Below, one piece after another: positions 7,760-16,725 of a stretch of DNA of 64,000 nucleotides (within the stretch, counting starts at the first letter, position 1; each line of letters starts with the position of its first letter). The stretch spans positions 82,795 to 146,794 of the forward strand of contig NZ_JAEPBG010000015.1 of the NCBI RefSeq assembly GCF_016632335.1. Reading direction: 5' to 3'. Position numbers and translations under genes: made by a program. The notes beneath the pieces are model-generated. The model ran no database searches. It saw nothing but the letters and a program-made list of their open reading frames with translations, and was not told the origin of the DNA. The stretch is from Noviherbaspirillum pedocola (GTDB taxonomy: Bacteria > Pseudomonadota > Gammaproteobacteria > Burkholderiales > Burkholderiaceae_D).

Positions 7760-8653
7760 ATGGGCCAACTATCCCTGTCCTTTGACAGCATTACGATCAA
7801 CGAGCCAGCCCGCTCCCAAGAGGCGATTGCCTGCCAGCGGTGGACGCGGCGGCGCATGAGCTTCCGGCCAGCCGGCGAACCATTTCGGCCGGAGCGACAC
7901 GAAGTCGTGCTGCTATCCGAATCCGATGCGAAGGCATTCTGCGTGGCGAATCACTATGCCGGCTCGATGCCGCCCGCCCGGCTGCGGGTCGGTTTGATGC
8001 GCAAGATGCCCTTCGAGGCCGAGGCACTGGTTGGCGCTGCAATCTTCTCGGTGCCGATGCAAAGCGCTGCGCTTTCCAAATACCTGAAGGCGGATATGGA
8101 GACAGGCGTGGAGTTGGGTCGCTTCGTCTGTACCGACGTTGTTGAGGGCAACGGAGAATCGTATTTCATCGCGGCCGCTAACCGCATGCTCCAGCGCGAA
8201 ACAAAGATCAGGGCAGTGGTCAGCTACTGTGATCCGCTACCGCGCATGGATGCGCAGGGCAACGTCGTGAAGCCGGGCCATGTCGGTTCGATCTACATGG
8301 CGTCATCGGCAAGCCTACTCGGACGCTCGTCGCCACGGACGCTAATCCTGTCGCGCACCGGGCAAGTGATCAGCGAACGGAGTCTTTCGAAGATCCGGAA
8401 TGATGAAAGCGGCTCGGCGTACGCGTATCGCCAGTTGCTGGCGGCCGGCGCACCGGAGCGGCAATGGGGAGAAGATCCGGCAGCCTATGTTCGTCGCGCG
8501 CTCGCTTCGGAAGCGTTCACAAGACTGCGGCATCCGGGAAACTGGGTCTATGCATGGGGTTGCGGGAACAAGCTGGAACGCCGACTTGTCCGCGCGCGCA
8601 TCGGTCCTGGCCTGCCCTATCCGAAGCGACATCATCCGATGGCAGTCGCTTGA
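7760..8653 (+). CDS. Mom-like GNAT-fold DNA-modification protein
   Basis: This 297-aa protein resembles the phage Mu Mom family, GNAT-fold enzymes that convert adenine in DNA to a carbamoylmethyl-type derivative and so protect it from restriction. Supporting patterns are VANHYAGSMPPARLRVGL (63-79), ALVGAAIFSVP (89-99), ELGRFV (118-123), a serine-rich substrate segment, VVSYCDP (153-159) and PGHVGSIYMAS (172-182), in the usual family order. The start at 7760 places the strong promoter 42 nt upstream; a longer frame from 7688 would run through that promoter. The RHH gene just upstream probably controls it. The family assignment is moderately confident. Base specificity and activity are not shown by sequence. 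Confidence 0.65.
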   Translation: MGQLSLSFDSITINEPARSQEAIACQRWTRRRMSFRPAGEPFRPERHEVVLLSESDAKAFCVANHYAGSMPPARLRVGLMRKMPFEAEALVGAAIFSVPMQSAALSKYLKADMETGVELGRFVCTDVVEGNGESYFIAAANRMLQRETKIRAVVSYCDPLPRMDAQGNVVKPGHVGSIYMASSASLLGRSSPRTLILSRTGQVISERSLSKIRNDESGSAYAYRQLLAAGAPERQWGEDPAAYVRRALASEAFTRLRHPGNWVYAWGCGNKLERRLVRARIGPGLPYPKRHHPMAVA

Positions 8654-9343
8654 GCGATCGGCAAAAATGATACGGCCGCCGTCGCTAAACCCGGCCTTGG
8701 GAGCAGGTGTACGCGCACCGCAAAACCCCCGTTGCAATGCCTGAAGCTGACATACCGTAGCCGTGCCGCGCCTGGTGGCGTGAAATGGGTATAGATAAAA
8801 AAAGGTTCTTCGCCGATTTGAGGGGATGAGAAACGAACCAAGGACGGTCAGCTGTGGTTCCGGGAGCAATGCGAAAGTTCGACCCCTTGCAGCCCTTCAG
8901 GCGGATTTCTTGAGTGTCCCCTCCTGGCAGGACACCGGACAATCAAATCAAACCCTTCAATGAAAAGCCACGCCAATCGGCGGGCATCTGTCCGCACTGT
9001 TTGACTCTATAGGTGAGAATATTCCGCGCCGGTTCTACACCTTTGCCCATATTCAACGACTTGATATTGGCCGTATTGAACGCACCCTCGCTTTCCGACT
9101 CCAAGAATTGATCCGCGCAACGACTCTCTGGTTTTGCTGGCAGATGCCGATAGGCAATAGCCAGGTTTGACTCAGATCATCCCGTCAAAGGCACATTCTC
9201 AAGGTCTTTTACGCAGCGCGAAGCGGATGCCGGTCGTGTACTAGCTGACCGGCTAACTCCGGCTACAATCTACCGCTTGACGCTCTTTTCCGTTTGCTTT
9301 CTGCTTCGGATCTGATATTGCCCTTTGGAAAATAAGATCACCC
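8654..9343. other. Long intergenic region with a decayed open frame
   Basis: About 690 nt separate the Mom-like and KaiC-like genes. Apart from the minus-strand remnant at 8944-9176 no gene is seen. The stretch just before 9344 is the probable promoter region of the KaiC-like operon, but no clear -35/-10 pair is visible. Confidence 0.4.
8944..9176 (-). pseudogene. Possible gene remnant without a good start
   Basis: The minus-strand frame from 9176 to a stop at 8944 has protein-like composition (for example CADQFLESESEGAFNTANIK and CGQMPADWRGFSLKGLI). It lacks a convincing start and ribosome binding site, and a stop codon lies just upstream in frame. It may be the C-terminal remnant of a gene cut by insertion of the KaiC/kinase segment. 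The family was not recognised. Confidence 0.25.
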
Positions 9344-10870
9344 ATGAGTAACCGCTTGCATTCTGAAAAAAATGTCAAAACATCCCCTCGCGTTCGCACC
9401 GGCGTGCCAGGACTGGACGACATTTTATGCGGCGGATTGTCGCAAAACCGCGTGTATTTGGTAGAAGGCTCTCCGGGCGCCGGCAAAACGACATTGGCCC
9501 TTCAGTTCCTTATGGAAGGCGTTCGAAACGGCGAAAAAGGCCTGTACATCACCTTGTCCGAAACTGCGGAAGAATTGCAAGAGATCGCTGACAGCCATGG
9601 GTGGTCGATTGACAACTTGTCTTTATTTCAGCTTGTCAATGACGTGGGTCTTGATCCCGATTCTGAACAGTCAATTCTGCATCCGTCGGAACTCGAACTC
9701 GGCGAAACGACGAAGAGCATTATGAACGAGGTGGACCGGGTAAGTCCGGCGCGTGTCGTATTCGATAGCTTGTCCGAAATGCGCCTTTTGGCACAAAATC
9801 CATTACGCTACCGCCGTCAGATTTTAGCGATTAAGAATTATTTCTCTACTCGAAAATGTACTGTTATTTTGCTGGACGACAAAACAGCGGAGCCGGGTGA
9901 CCAGCAACTGCACAGCATCGCACACGGCGTGATTACACTAGAGCAATTGGCACAAGAATTTGGCAAAGAGCGGCGACGCCTGAATGTCGTGAAAATGCGG
10001 GGCATCAAGTTCCGCGGTGGCTATCATGACTTCATTCTTGATACCGGTGGAATTATGGTATTTCCGCGCCTTATTGCTGCTGAACATGGAAGGGACTTCT
10101 CTCCAGTAATACGCTCTACCGGCTCCTCGGGATTGGACGAACTCTTAGGTGGAGGACTGGTGCCAGGTACAAGCACGCTGTTTGTAGGACCGTCAGGCAT
10201 CGGTAAAACGACGCTTTCCATACAGGCGGTCTTAGCAGCTCTCGAACGTGGCGAACGTGCTGCCCTTTATCTGTTTGACGAGGGACTCGGTACGTTGTTT
10301 GCACGCAGTGCAGCGCTTGGAATGAATATTCGCCCCTACATTGATAGCGGTGAATTGCTGATCAAACATATTGATCCAGCCGAGCTGGCGCCTGGTGAGT
10401 TTGCCCATATGCTGCGCGATTCGGTTGAAAACATTGGTGTGAGCTTTATCGTTATTGACAGTCTGAACGCTTATTTGCAGGCGATGCCCGGAGAAAAGTA
10501 TCTGACGTTGCAAATGCACGAATTGCTGGCGTACTTAAATCAACAAGGCATTACGACTGTTTTGGTACTGGGTCAGCACGGTCTAATCGGCGAGGTGCGC
10601 AGCGAAGTTGACCTCAGTTACCTTAGCGACGCGACTGTGCTGCTTCGCTTCTTCGAAGCTAACGGACTTATGCGCCGGGCCATTACTGTTATAAAAAGTC
10701 GCACTAATGACCACGCACAATCAATCCATGAGTTGCGTTTTGCTGCCAAGGGCATTGAGATCGGCGCGGCACTTGAAGGTTTTGAGGGAGTGTTGACAGG
10801 CCTGCCGACATATCGTGGCGAAACGCCAATGATGAGTGTGCAGAAAGAAAACAATGTTACGGGAGCATAA
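9344..10870 (+). CDS. KaiC-like double RecA-fold ATPase
   Basis: This 508-aa protein has two RecA/KaiC domains, with Walker A motifs GSPGAGKT (42-49) and GPSGIGKT (about 282-289). Each domain opens with the KaiC-type phrase on ring geometry (VRTGVPGLDDILCGGL and IRSTGSSGLDELLGGGL). The length matches cyanobacterial KaiC. No kaiA or kaiB is nearby. In non-cyanobacteria such proteins are often paired with histidine kinases in stress or light signalling. The downstream kinase gene overlaps it, supporting a two-gene signalling operon. Codon choice is visibly AT-richer than in flanking genes, which suggests transfer. Ring formation and ATPase activity are family knowledge. Confidence 0.9.
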   Translation: MSNRLHSEKNVKTSPRVRTGVPGLDDILCGGLSQNRVYLVEGSPGAGKTTLALQFLMEGVRNGEKGLYITLSETAEELQEIADSHGWSIDNLSLFQLVNDVGLDPDSEQSILHPSELELGETTKSIMNEVDRVSPARVVFDSLSEMRLLAQNPLRYRRQILAIKNYFSTRKCTVILLDDKTAEPGDQQLHSIAHGVITLEQLAQEFGKERRRLNVVKMRGIKFRGGYHDFILDTGGIMVFPRLIAAEHGRDFSPVIRSTGSSGLDELLGGGLVPGTSTLFVGPSGIGKTTLSIQAVLAALERGERAALYLFDEGLGTLFARSAALGMNIRPYIDSGELLIKHIDPAELAPGEFAHMLRDSVENIGVSFIVIDSLNAYLQAMPGEKYLTLQMHELLAYLNQQGITTVLVLGQHGLIGEVRSEVDLSYLSDATVLLRFFEANGLMRRAITVIKSRTNDHAQSIHELRFAAKGIEIGAALEGFEGVLTGLPTYRGETPMMSVQKENNVTGA

Positions 10871-12548
10871 GGATGAGGAGCGCATCCTCATCTTGGCCCC
10901 ACAAGGTAGGGATGCGCAGGTCATCGAACAGGTTTTGAACAGGGTCGGTACTTATTGCACAGTATGCGTTGACTACAACGAGTTGTTGCAGCAGCTCGAA
11001 TCGCCGACTGGAGCTGCACTGATTGTGGAAGAAGCCCTGCACGGCATTGACATCGAACCGTTGGTCGATACGCTGGCGCGGCAGCCATCGTGGTCGGATT
11101 TCCCATTTGTCGTCTTGATGTCTCCGAGGAATGGCAAAGCCGGACCGGGTTCGAACGCCGTGATCCAAAAGTTAGGCAATGTCATTTTGCTTGAGCGCCC
11201 TATCAATGCCGACACTTTGCGTACCGCCGCAGCATCGACACTGCGTGCGCGCAGGCGACAATACCAGGCCCGTGCCGATCTCCAGGAACGTATCCGTCTC
11301 AACGAGACCCTTGAAAGTCGCATCGCCGAACGCACGACAGAGCTTGCACAGGCAAATAACCGATTAATGCAGGAAATGGCCGAGCGTGAGCGTGCGCAAA
11401 TCGCCCTGGTGCAAACGCAAAAGATGGAAGCCTTGGGCCATCTTACCAGTGGGATCTCTCATGATTTTAACAATCTGTTGAGCATCATTCAGGGTAACGC
11501 CGACCTAATTGATTTGCTTACAGGTAATGATCGTATAAAGCGGATGGTAAATACGATTCGAAAGGCGGCAGGTCAAGGCGCAAAATTGACAGGTCAGTTA
11601 CTGGCGTTTTCGCGTGCGCAGCCCCTCAATCTGAAATCGTTCGACCTGAATATGTCCTTGGAAGGCGTGGAAGATTTGCTGTCTTCGTCCCTTGGTTCCA
11701 ACGTGCAAGTTCGGTTGGAATTGGCAGCAGACCTTTCGCCCGTTAAAGCAGATCCGCATCAGATCGAGTTGGCAGTGCTCAATTTGGCAATCAACGCCAA
11801 GGATGCGATGCGCGATACCGGCACGGTGATCATCGGTACCGCAAAAAAGCCTGCCACTGTCGACTTAACGTCTGGTCGAGACTATGCGGTGATTTCAGTA
11901 ACAGACACTGGAGAAGGAATCAACCCGGAAATAATTGGCAAGGTCTTCAATCCATTTTTCACGACGAAGCCGCACGGAAAGGGAACGGGGCTGGGGTTGA
12001 GCCAGGTGTATGGAATTGCCCAGCAGTCAGGTGGTACTGTAAAAATCCGGAGTGAAGTCGGCGTCGGCACAACAGTGGAGATCTGGCTGCCGTTTGCTCA
12101 ACCTGAAGACATGGCGGAGCCGGTACTGCGGGGTGATGTAAACGTCGACCATAATGATCAACGCATATGCATTCTGGTGGTTGAGGATGACGTGCGTGTT
12201 CGACAGTTTATGGTCGAAAGTTTGGAAATTCTTGGGTACCAGGTCGCGCATGCGGAGGATGCCCAAGCGGGGCTCGACAGCATTGAATCCGTCAAGCCCG
12301 ATTTATTGATTACCGACTTCTTGATGCCAAATATGACAGGTGCAGAATTGGTAAAGCGCGCTCGTAGAGTATATCCGGATCTGCCGGTAATCATCGCAAC
12401 AGGCTATGCTGATCTGCACGCCATTACTGCTGTGACTGATTCCGAGATGGTCTTGCGCAAACCCTTTCAATTGCACGATTTAGCTCAAAAAGTACAAAAG
12501 GCACTGGCTTGGCGTGCGATACCCAAGAAACTGTCACCGTTTGGCTAG
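10854..12548 (+). CDS. Hybrid histidine kinase
   Basis: This protein of about 564 aa starts within the 3' end of the KaiC-like gene (17-nt overlap); a GTG at 10836 is an alternative start. Segments in order: an N-terminal receiver-like domain (about 5-125) without a clear phospho-Asp, a coiled coil (about 135-185), a HisKA dimerisation domain with the phospho-acceptor in SGISHDFNNLL (H203), a HATPase_c domain with NLAINAKDAM and GTGLGLSQVYG, and a C-terminal receiver with ITDFLMPNMTG (D488) and KPF. There are no membrane helices, so it is cytoplasmic. It probably takes input from the KaiC-like ATPase. The output regulator is not in this operon. Confidence 0.9.
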   Translation: MLREHKDEERILILAPQGRDAQVIEQVLNRVGTYCTVCVDYNELLQQLESPTGAALIVEEALHGIDIEPLVDTLARQPSWSDFPFVVLMSPRNGKAGPGSNAVIQKLGNVILLERPINADTLRTAAASTLRARRRQYQARADLQERIRLNETLESRIAERTTELAQANNRLMQEMAERERAQIALVQTQKMEALGHLTSGISHDFNNLLSIIQGNADLIDLLTGNDRIKRMVNTIRKAAGQGAKLTGQLLAFSRAQPLNLKSFDLNMSLEGVEDLLSSSLGSNVQVRLELAADLSPVKADPHQIELAVLNLAINAKDAMRDTGTVIIGTAKKPATVDLTSGRDYAVISVTDTGEGINPEIIGKVFNPFFTTKPHGKGTGLGLSQVYGIAQQSGGTVKIRSEVGVGTTVEIWLPFAQPEDMAEPVLRGDVNVDHNDQRICILVVEDDVRVRQFMVESLEILGYQVAHAEDAQAGLDSIESVKPDLLITDFLMPNMTGAELVKRARRVYPDLPVIIATGYADLHAITAVTDSEMVLRKPFQLHDLAQKVQKALAWRAIPKKLSPFG

Positions 12549-12773
12549 CCATCAAAGAAGCTCCTGGAACATGCACTTCGAAGACGTGAGTGCTTTAGGC
12601 ACTCGGCTTTCTCAAAACTGAATATCTGCTCGTAGCGTGAAAGCGGGCGTATTCGCCTTGCCCTATGAAAGTCCGGTCATGGCCGGACCCGGTCGGAAAG
12701 TGAATTCTGCCAAAGCCTCAATCCAGTCCACTGTTATTGTAATAACGCAATAATAATGGATGGAAGGTAGAAG
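12549..12773. other. Intergenic region between kinase gene and transposase gene
   Basis: A hairpin GAGTGC-TTTAG-GCACTC (about 12588-12604) follows the kinase gene and may end transcription, though it lacks a strong T-run. I could not identify a left terminal inverted repeat for the insertion sequence. Confidence 0.35.
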
Positions 12774-13997
12774 TTGGCATTACGCGATATAACTGCGCAG
12801 CTTGGCTGCTGGGAAGGCTATCTCTTACGGGATAGTTGGGAGGAAACCCGCTCTGGACAGCGTTGGTGCGTCATGCGACTTGAGCCAAAGACTCGCTCAC
12901 GTCGCTGTTGCAGTGGCTGTGGCCGGCGCGTCAATGCGGTTCATGACAAGACTGAACGGCGGGTGCGCGATCTGCCGGTGTTCGAAGTGCCTGTTGAACT
13001 GGTCGTCACCCGGCTCCGCATGGCTTGCGGGCATTGCGGACCACGGTTGGAGCGGCTGGACTGGCTCGCTCCCTATGCACGGGTAACAACGCGGCTGGCA
13101 GCGAGCGTCGCTCGGCTGTGCAAGGTCATGTCAGTACGCCATGTCGCCGAGTTCTATCGCCTGTCCTGGACGGCCGTGAAGCGCATCGACTTACGGACGC
13201 TGGAACGCGAACTCGGACCGGTCGATTTGAGCGGCGTAACAATCATCGCCATGGATGAGTTCGCTATCCAGAAAGGGCACCGCTATGCCACGGGCATTGT
13301 GGAACCGGCCAGCAAGCGGGTGCTATGGGTCGGGCGAGGCCGTTCGCGTGAGGAGATCCGCCCGTTCTTTGAGCTGCTTGGCGCGCAAGGCTGTGCTCAG
13401 CTGCGAGCTGCAGTCATGGACATGAACACTGCATACGATCTGGAAGTGCGTATGCATTGCCCACAGGCCGAGATCGTCTATGACCTATTCCACGTTGTCG
13501 CCAAATACGGTCGCGAGGTCATCGACCGCGTACGGGTGGACGAAGCGAATCGCCTACGTGGCGACCGCGCTGCTCGCAAGGTGGTGAAGTCGTCCCGCTG
13601 GCTGTTGCTACGCAATCGCGAGAACGTCATCCGAGAGAATGACCAGATCCGGCTCAATGAGCTGCTCGCGGCCAATCAGGCACTGATGACGGTCTACGTA
13701 CTGAAAGACGACCTGAAAGCCTTATGGAACTACCGGCACAGAGGATATGCGATGCGCTTCTGGGAAGACTGGTACGAGCGCGCCATCAGCAGCGGGATCG
13801 GGCCTCTCTGTCAATTTGCGCGGCGGTTGAAGCCATACCTGGCCGGCATTCTGGCGCACACGCGTTGGCCGTTGGGCACAAATCTGGTGGAAGGGATCAA
13901 CAATCGGATCAAAGTAATCAAGCGTATGGCCTACGGCTACCGTGATGACTATTACTTCTTCCTGAAAATCCGCGCAGCGTTCCCCGGAAATCGGTGA
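12774..13997 (+). CDS. ISL3-family transposase
   Basis: This 407-aa transposase is nearly full-length for its family, with an N-terminal zinc-ribbon-like segment containing CSGCGRRV and CGHCGPRLERLDW. A central DDE catalytic region includes IIAMDEFAIQKGH (first Asp) and AVMDMNTAYD (second Asp). The C-terminal RWPLGTNLVEGINNRIKVIK supplies the glutamate, and the end AYGYRDDYYFFLKIRAAFPG is typical of ISL3 proteins. Its TTG start at 12774 is uncertain. The stop is followed within 10 nt by the terminator of the convergent PEP-CTERM gene, so the right end is very short. Likely ends were not found as an inverted pair, and the element may be truncated on the left. Confidence 0.9.
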   Translation: MALRDITAQLGCWEGYLLRDSWEETRSGQRWCVMRLEPKTRSRRCCSGCGRRVNAVHDKTERRVRDLPVFEVPVELVVTRLRMACGHCGPRLERLDWLAPYARVTTRLAASVARLCKVMSVRHVAEFYRLSWTAVKRIDLRTLERELGPVDLSGVTIIAMDEFAIQKGHRYATGIVEPASKRVLWVGRGRSREEIRPFFELLGAQGCAQLRAAVMDMNTAYDLEVRMHCPQAEIVYDLFHVVAKYGREVIDRVRVDEANRLRGDRAARKVVKSSRWLLLRNRENVIRENDQIRLNELLAANQALMTVYVLKDDLKALWNYRHRGYAMRFWEDWYERAISSGIGPLCQFARRLKPYLAGILAHTRWPLGTNLVEGINNRIKVIKRMAYGYRDDYYFFLKIRAAFPGNR

Positions 13998-14004
13998 TGA
14001 ACCT

Positions 14005-14042
14005 AAAAAAAGCGCCCGGGGACTGTCTTCGCCGGGCGCCGT
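14005..14042 (-). terminator. Terminator of PEP-CTERM gene 1
   Basis: On the minus strand GCGCCCGG...CCGGGCGC hairpin is followed by seven Ts. It lies between the convergent transposase and PEP-CTERM genes. Confidence 0.8.
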
Positions 14043-14074
14043 GTTACTGGCTCTCGAAAGAGCCGCGGGTGAAC

Positions 14075-14908
14075 TTACGCTTGCTTCCTGCGGCGGGACA
14101 GGCCCAGACCCATCAGGCCCAGACCGACCAGGGCGACGCTGGCGGGTTCCGGCACGGCATTGCCGAAGGTGACGTCCATCGAACCATTGACGGTTTGCGT
14201 ACCGGTCAGCGGGATGTTGTTGAACTGGCCGGACTGGAACGACACGTTGTAGAACGGGTTCGGCGAGGTGAAGTACTGGCTGCCTTGTGCGGTCAGCGCG
14301 AAGCTGGTCGAGGAGCCGAAGCTGCCGCAGTTGATGCCGTTGCTGCTGCCGCAGGTCGACAGCGTCGGGTCCAGGGTGCCCTGGCCAGATTTCGGCGTGC
14401 CGGTGGCGATCAGGTAATCGTCGCTGCTGCTGCCGGTGGTCCAGGCGGTCGAGCCGTTCGACGGCTGGCCAAAGGTCGTGTTCGTGTTCGGATCGATGTA
14501 CACGGACAGCGCGCCACCCGGCGTGAAGTTGAAGACCGTCTTGCCATCGGCGCCAGTGTTGTAGGTGCCGCTGCCGGTGTACAGCGCGTACAGGCCATAT
14601 TGCTGCGCGATCGTCGAGCCGCTCTGGCCCAGTTGGGTAGCGACCGGGCTGGTGCCGTTATTGGCCACGAACTGGCCGGCATTCCACAGCAGCGACACAT
14701 TGAAGGAGTTGTTTGCGCCAAACGAGATGACTTCGGTGTAATTGCCGGTGACTTTATCGGCGGTGAAGGTATTCGCAGTGGCGCCGGCGACCGAGCCTTC
14801 GTTGACCGTGAAGTCAGGGAAGGTCTGCGCCATTGCGGCCGAGCTCGCCAGGGCCATTGCACCGGTTACCGCTGCTGCCAGTACGCTTTTCTGAATGAAC
14901 TTTTTCAT
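14075..14908 (-). CDS. PEP-CTERM protein, resembles flocculation-associated PepA
   Basis: This exported protein of 277 aa has a signal peptide (MKKFIQKSVLAAAVTGAMAL, cleavage near 28), a Ser/Thr/Asn/Gly-rich body and a C-terminal sorting signal at about 252-277: VPEP, a hydrophobic stretch, then SRRRKQA. PEP-CTERM signals are processed by exosortase (EpsH/XrtA) and the proteins go to the envelope or extracellular matrix. The N-terminal FTVNEGSVAGATANTFTADK resembles PepA proteins linked to flocculation in beta-proteobacteria, from memory. No exosortase gene is in the window, so processing depends on the host. It is transcribed alone, with its own terminator. Confidence 0.85.
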   Translation of the reverse strand: MKKFIQKSVLAAAVTGAMALASSAAMAQTFPDFTVNEGSVAGATANTFTADKVTGNYTEVISFGANNSFNVSLLWNAGQFVANNGTSPVATQLGQSGSTIAQQYGLYALYTGSGTYNTGADGKTVFNFTPGGALSVYIDPNTNTTFGQPSNGSTAWTTGSSSDDYLIATGTPKSGQGTLDPTLSTCGSSNGINCGSFGSSTSFALTAQGSQYFTSPNPFYNVSFQSGQFNNIPLTGTQTVNGSMDVTFGNAVPEPASVALVGLGLMGLGLSRRRKQA

Positions 14909-15195
14909 GCTACCTCCGGGGATATTTGGTTAGCTTTGCACGCACAGTCTGTAAGGGGTTTACCGCTCAATTTGCAGCCAATTACCGTTGAGTAATTGTT
15001 ATGCCTAGCAATGCTTAATCAAGTTCTGTGCCACCCGGAAAAGTTTCATGAAATACAGTCCACTAGCCTGTTAGCAATATGCAAGAATATTAAATCTGTA
15101 AATTGCTCCGACACATGTTTTGCGCAAGCAATTTGCATTTCATCAAACTCGACAGTAATTTCTGGTTGCCGTCCGGCTTTGATAGGGCGAACACG

Positions 15196-15232
15196 AAAAA
15201 GAAAAACCCCGGTCGACGAATCGAACCGGGGC
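15196..15232 (-). terminator. Terminator of the PRTRC ThiF gene
   Basis: On the minus strand CCCCGGTTCGA...TCGACCGGGG is followed by TTTTTCTTTTTC, 43 nt after the ThiF stop. The remaining space to the PEP-CTERM start at 14908 is AT-rich and shows no gene. Confidence 0.8.
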
Positions 15233-15274
15233 TGGGTAGGTTGGAGCTGCATGGCTGGCTGGAAGAGGCTGGTA

Positions 15275-16111
15275 TCACGCCTCCGCCGGCTGGCCTTGCG
15301 GCTTCTTCTTGGCTCGGGGAGCCCTTTTCTTTGCGGCTGGTACCGCATAGCCGAATCGCTTCCACACGTCTTCGCTCACCTGCAGCGGGGAGGTCCTCCC
15401 CGACTTCAGGTTCACGAACACGCCGTGGTACGTGATTTGTCCATGCCGGAAAAGCTCGGTCAGGACGTTACAGGCAAACATCGCCACCAAAGTGTTGATG
15501 AACAGCGCCTGCTTTTCGAGGGCATCAGCCAACGAGCAGCTGGGCACATCGTCTTCAGCATCCAGCGACGGATCGATCAGCTCCGGATACAGGTCGGCCG
15601 CATGCGGCAGGCGCAGTTCCTTTCGCTGCTTGGCGCGTAGCGGGCAGACTTCGCCCAGTACCACCTGCCCGTCACCGAGCCGGTTGCCGCAATCGAGCCA
15701 GTACAGCACCCGGTTACGATCCGCCGCCTTCAGGATGGCCAGTCGGGCTTTGCGGTTGTCGACGCAGCCGATGATGATGTCGGCCCGGTCAAGGTCGCTA
15801 CCAGCATCGATGCGCCGCACCCTGCTCGACCAGTTCAACTGAAAGCCGAGGTTCAGCCGGTTGACGATGGTGGAGGCTTTCGCCGCACCGATATCGACCG
15901 GATAGAACGACTGCCGTCCAACGTTCGCTGCGCTGACCACATCGTCATCCCAAAGGGTGACATGCAGACCGCCCGGATGACCGAGCGCCAGCAGCGCCAG
16001 ATGCAGCCGTGCCAGGTTGTTCATCAACTGCGAGCCAGTGCCGCCGGCGCCGATGACGGCGACGCGGACCTGACGCCTGAGCAGGTCGGGATGGAACTGA
16101 TGGCTAGCCAT
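15275..16111 (-). CDS. PRTRC system ThiF-family (E1-like) protein
   Basis: This 278-aa E1-like activating enzyme has a nucleotide-binding GAGGTGS (21-27), a D55-D56-D57 cluster followed by the N-x-GRQ motif (N63-R66), and IIGCVDNRKAR (D118). Cys192 in VPSCSLADAL is in the position expected for the catalytic thioester cysteine. E1-like proteins adenylate the C-terminal glycine of a ubiquitin-like partner, here most likely PRTRC protein C. The start ATG (16111) overlaps the stop of the protein A gene (TAATG), indicating translational coupling. The lysine- and alanine-rich tail is probably disordered. The gene ends the cassette. Confidence 0.9.
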   Translation of the reverse strand: MASHQFHPDLLRRQVRVAVIGAGGTGSQLMNNLARLHLALLALGHPGGLHVTLWDDDVVSAANVGRQSFYPVDIGAAKASTIVNRLNLGFQLNWSSRVRRIDAGSDLDRADIIIGCVDNRKARLAILKAADRNRVLYWLDCGNRLGDGQVVLGEVCPLRAKQRKELRLPHAADLYPELIDPSLDAEDDVPSCSLADALEKQALFINTLVAMFACNVLTELFRHGQITYHGVFVNLKSGRTSPLQVSEDVWKRFGYAVPAAKKRAPRAKKKPQGQPAEA

Positions 16112-16713
16112 TATTTCCCCTCCCAGCGTTTGCCCATGTCGATGTACAGACCATTGGCGCACAGACGGAAGCGGCATTCGAGCTCGCCGTCGACCCGACC
16201 AAAGACGCCGGCGACCTTGAACTCGCCGCAGTCATCCCGGTTGTCCTCAGAAGAGAAGAACGCCGGGATGCGACCGTGCGAGTGCAAATCGACAACCAGG
16301 TGCTCGTTTTCCGCCAGCGCCGGCCGGACGAACTGCACCGAGGCATTGGACACCGACGTTGGCACCATCTTCACCAGCTTGCACTGGTTGGTGACGGCAT
16401 TCCAGACGATCCACGCGGCGCATTCCAGCGGACACACTTCCTTCGCAAACGCGATGAAGTCTTCCACCAAATGCCCCGGCACTTTCTGCACCTGGACAAC
16501 AGGCTCGATCGCGCCGTACGGCATGGCCACCTGCGACTGCTTGGCCAGCTTCCAGCGCAAATACAGCCATGCGCGGCGGGCTTCGAGCCAGAGGCCGTCG
16601 GCCGCTGCCAGAAAGCGATGGCCAGTGTGCGCCATCGGGACGAACGGTTCATGGCGAGGCACCATGACAGTCGGGGTAGCCGACTGGAGTGCTGCATCGA
16701 TACGGTTAAGCAT
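16111..16713 (-). CDS. PRTRC system protein A (JAB/JAMM domain)
   Basis: This 200-aa protein has a complete JAMM metalloprotease motif: H144-x-H146-x7-S154-x2-D157 in DLHSHGRIPAFFSSED. JAMM proteins cleave isopeptide or peptide bonds after ubiquitin-like modifiers, so within the PRTRC cassette this could act as the deconjugase or maturase for protein C. The likely conserved glutamate lies near 97 (PLECAAW), but this is less certain. The gene is 12 nt downstream of protein B and overlaps thiF. The catalytic motif is seen directly; the substrate is inferred. Confidence 0.9.
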   Translation of the reverse strand: MLNRIDAALQSATPTVMVPRHEPFVPMAHTGHRFLAAADGLWLEARRAWLYLRWKLAKQSQVAMPYGAIEPVVQVQKVPGHLVEDFIAFAKEVCPLECAAWIVWNAVTNQCKLVKMVPTSVSNASVQFVRPALAENEHLVVDLHSHGRIPAFFSSEDNRDDCGEFKVAGVFGRVDGELECRFRLCANGLYIDMGKRWEGK

Positions 16714-16725
16714 GATGGGATTTCC

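Noticed and set aside
12549..12773. Left terminal inverted repeat of the ISL3 element
   Set aside because: I looked for a match to the sequence just after the transposase stop (GGAAATCGGTGATGAACC) and found none, so the element's left end is not annotated.
13994..14995. 333-aa plus-strand open frame
   Set aside because: Antisense to the PEP-CTERM gene, whose signal peptide and sorting signal are clear.
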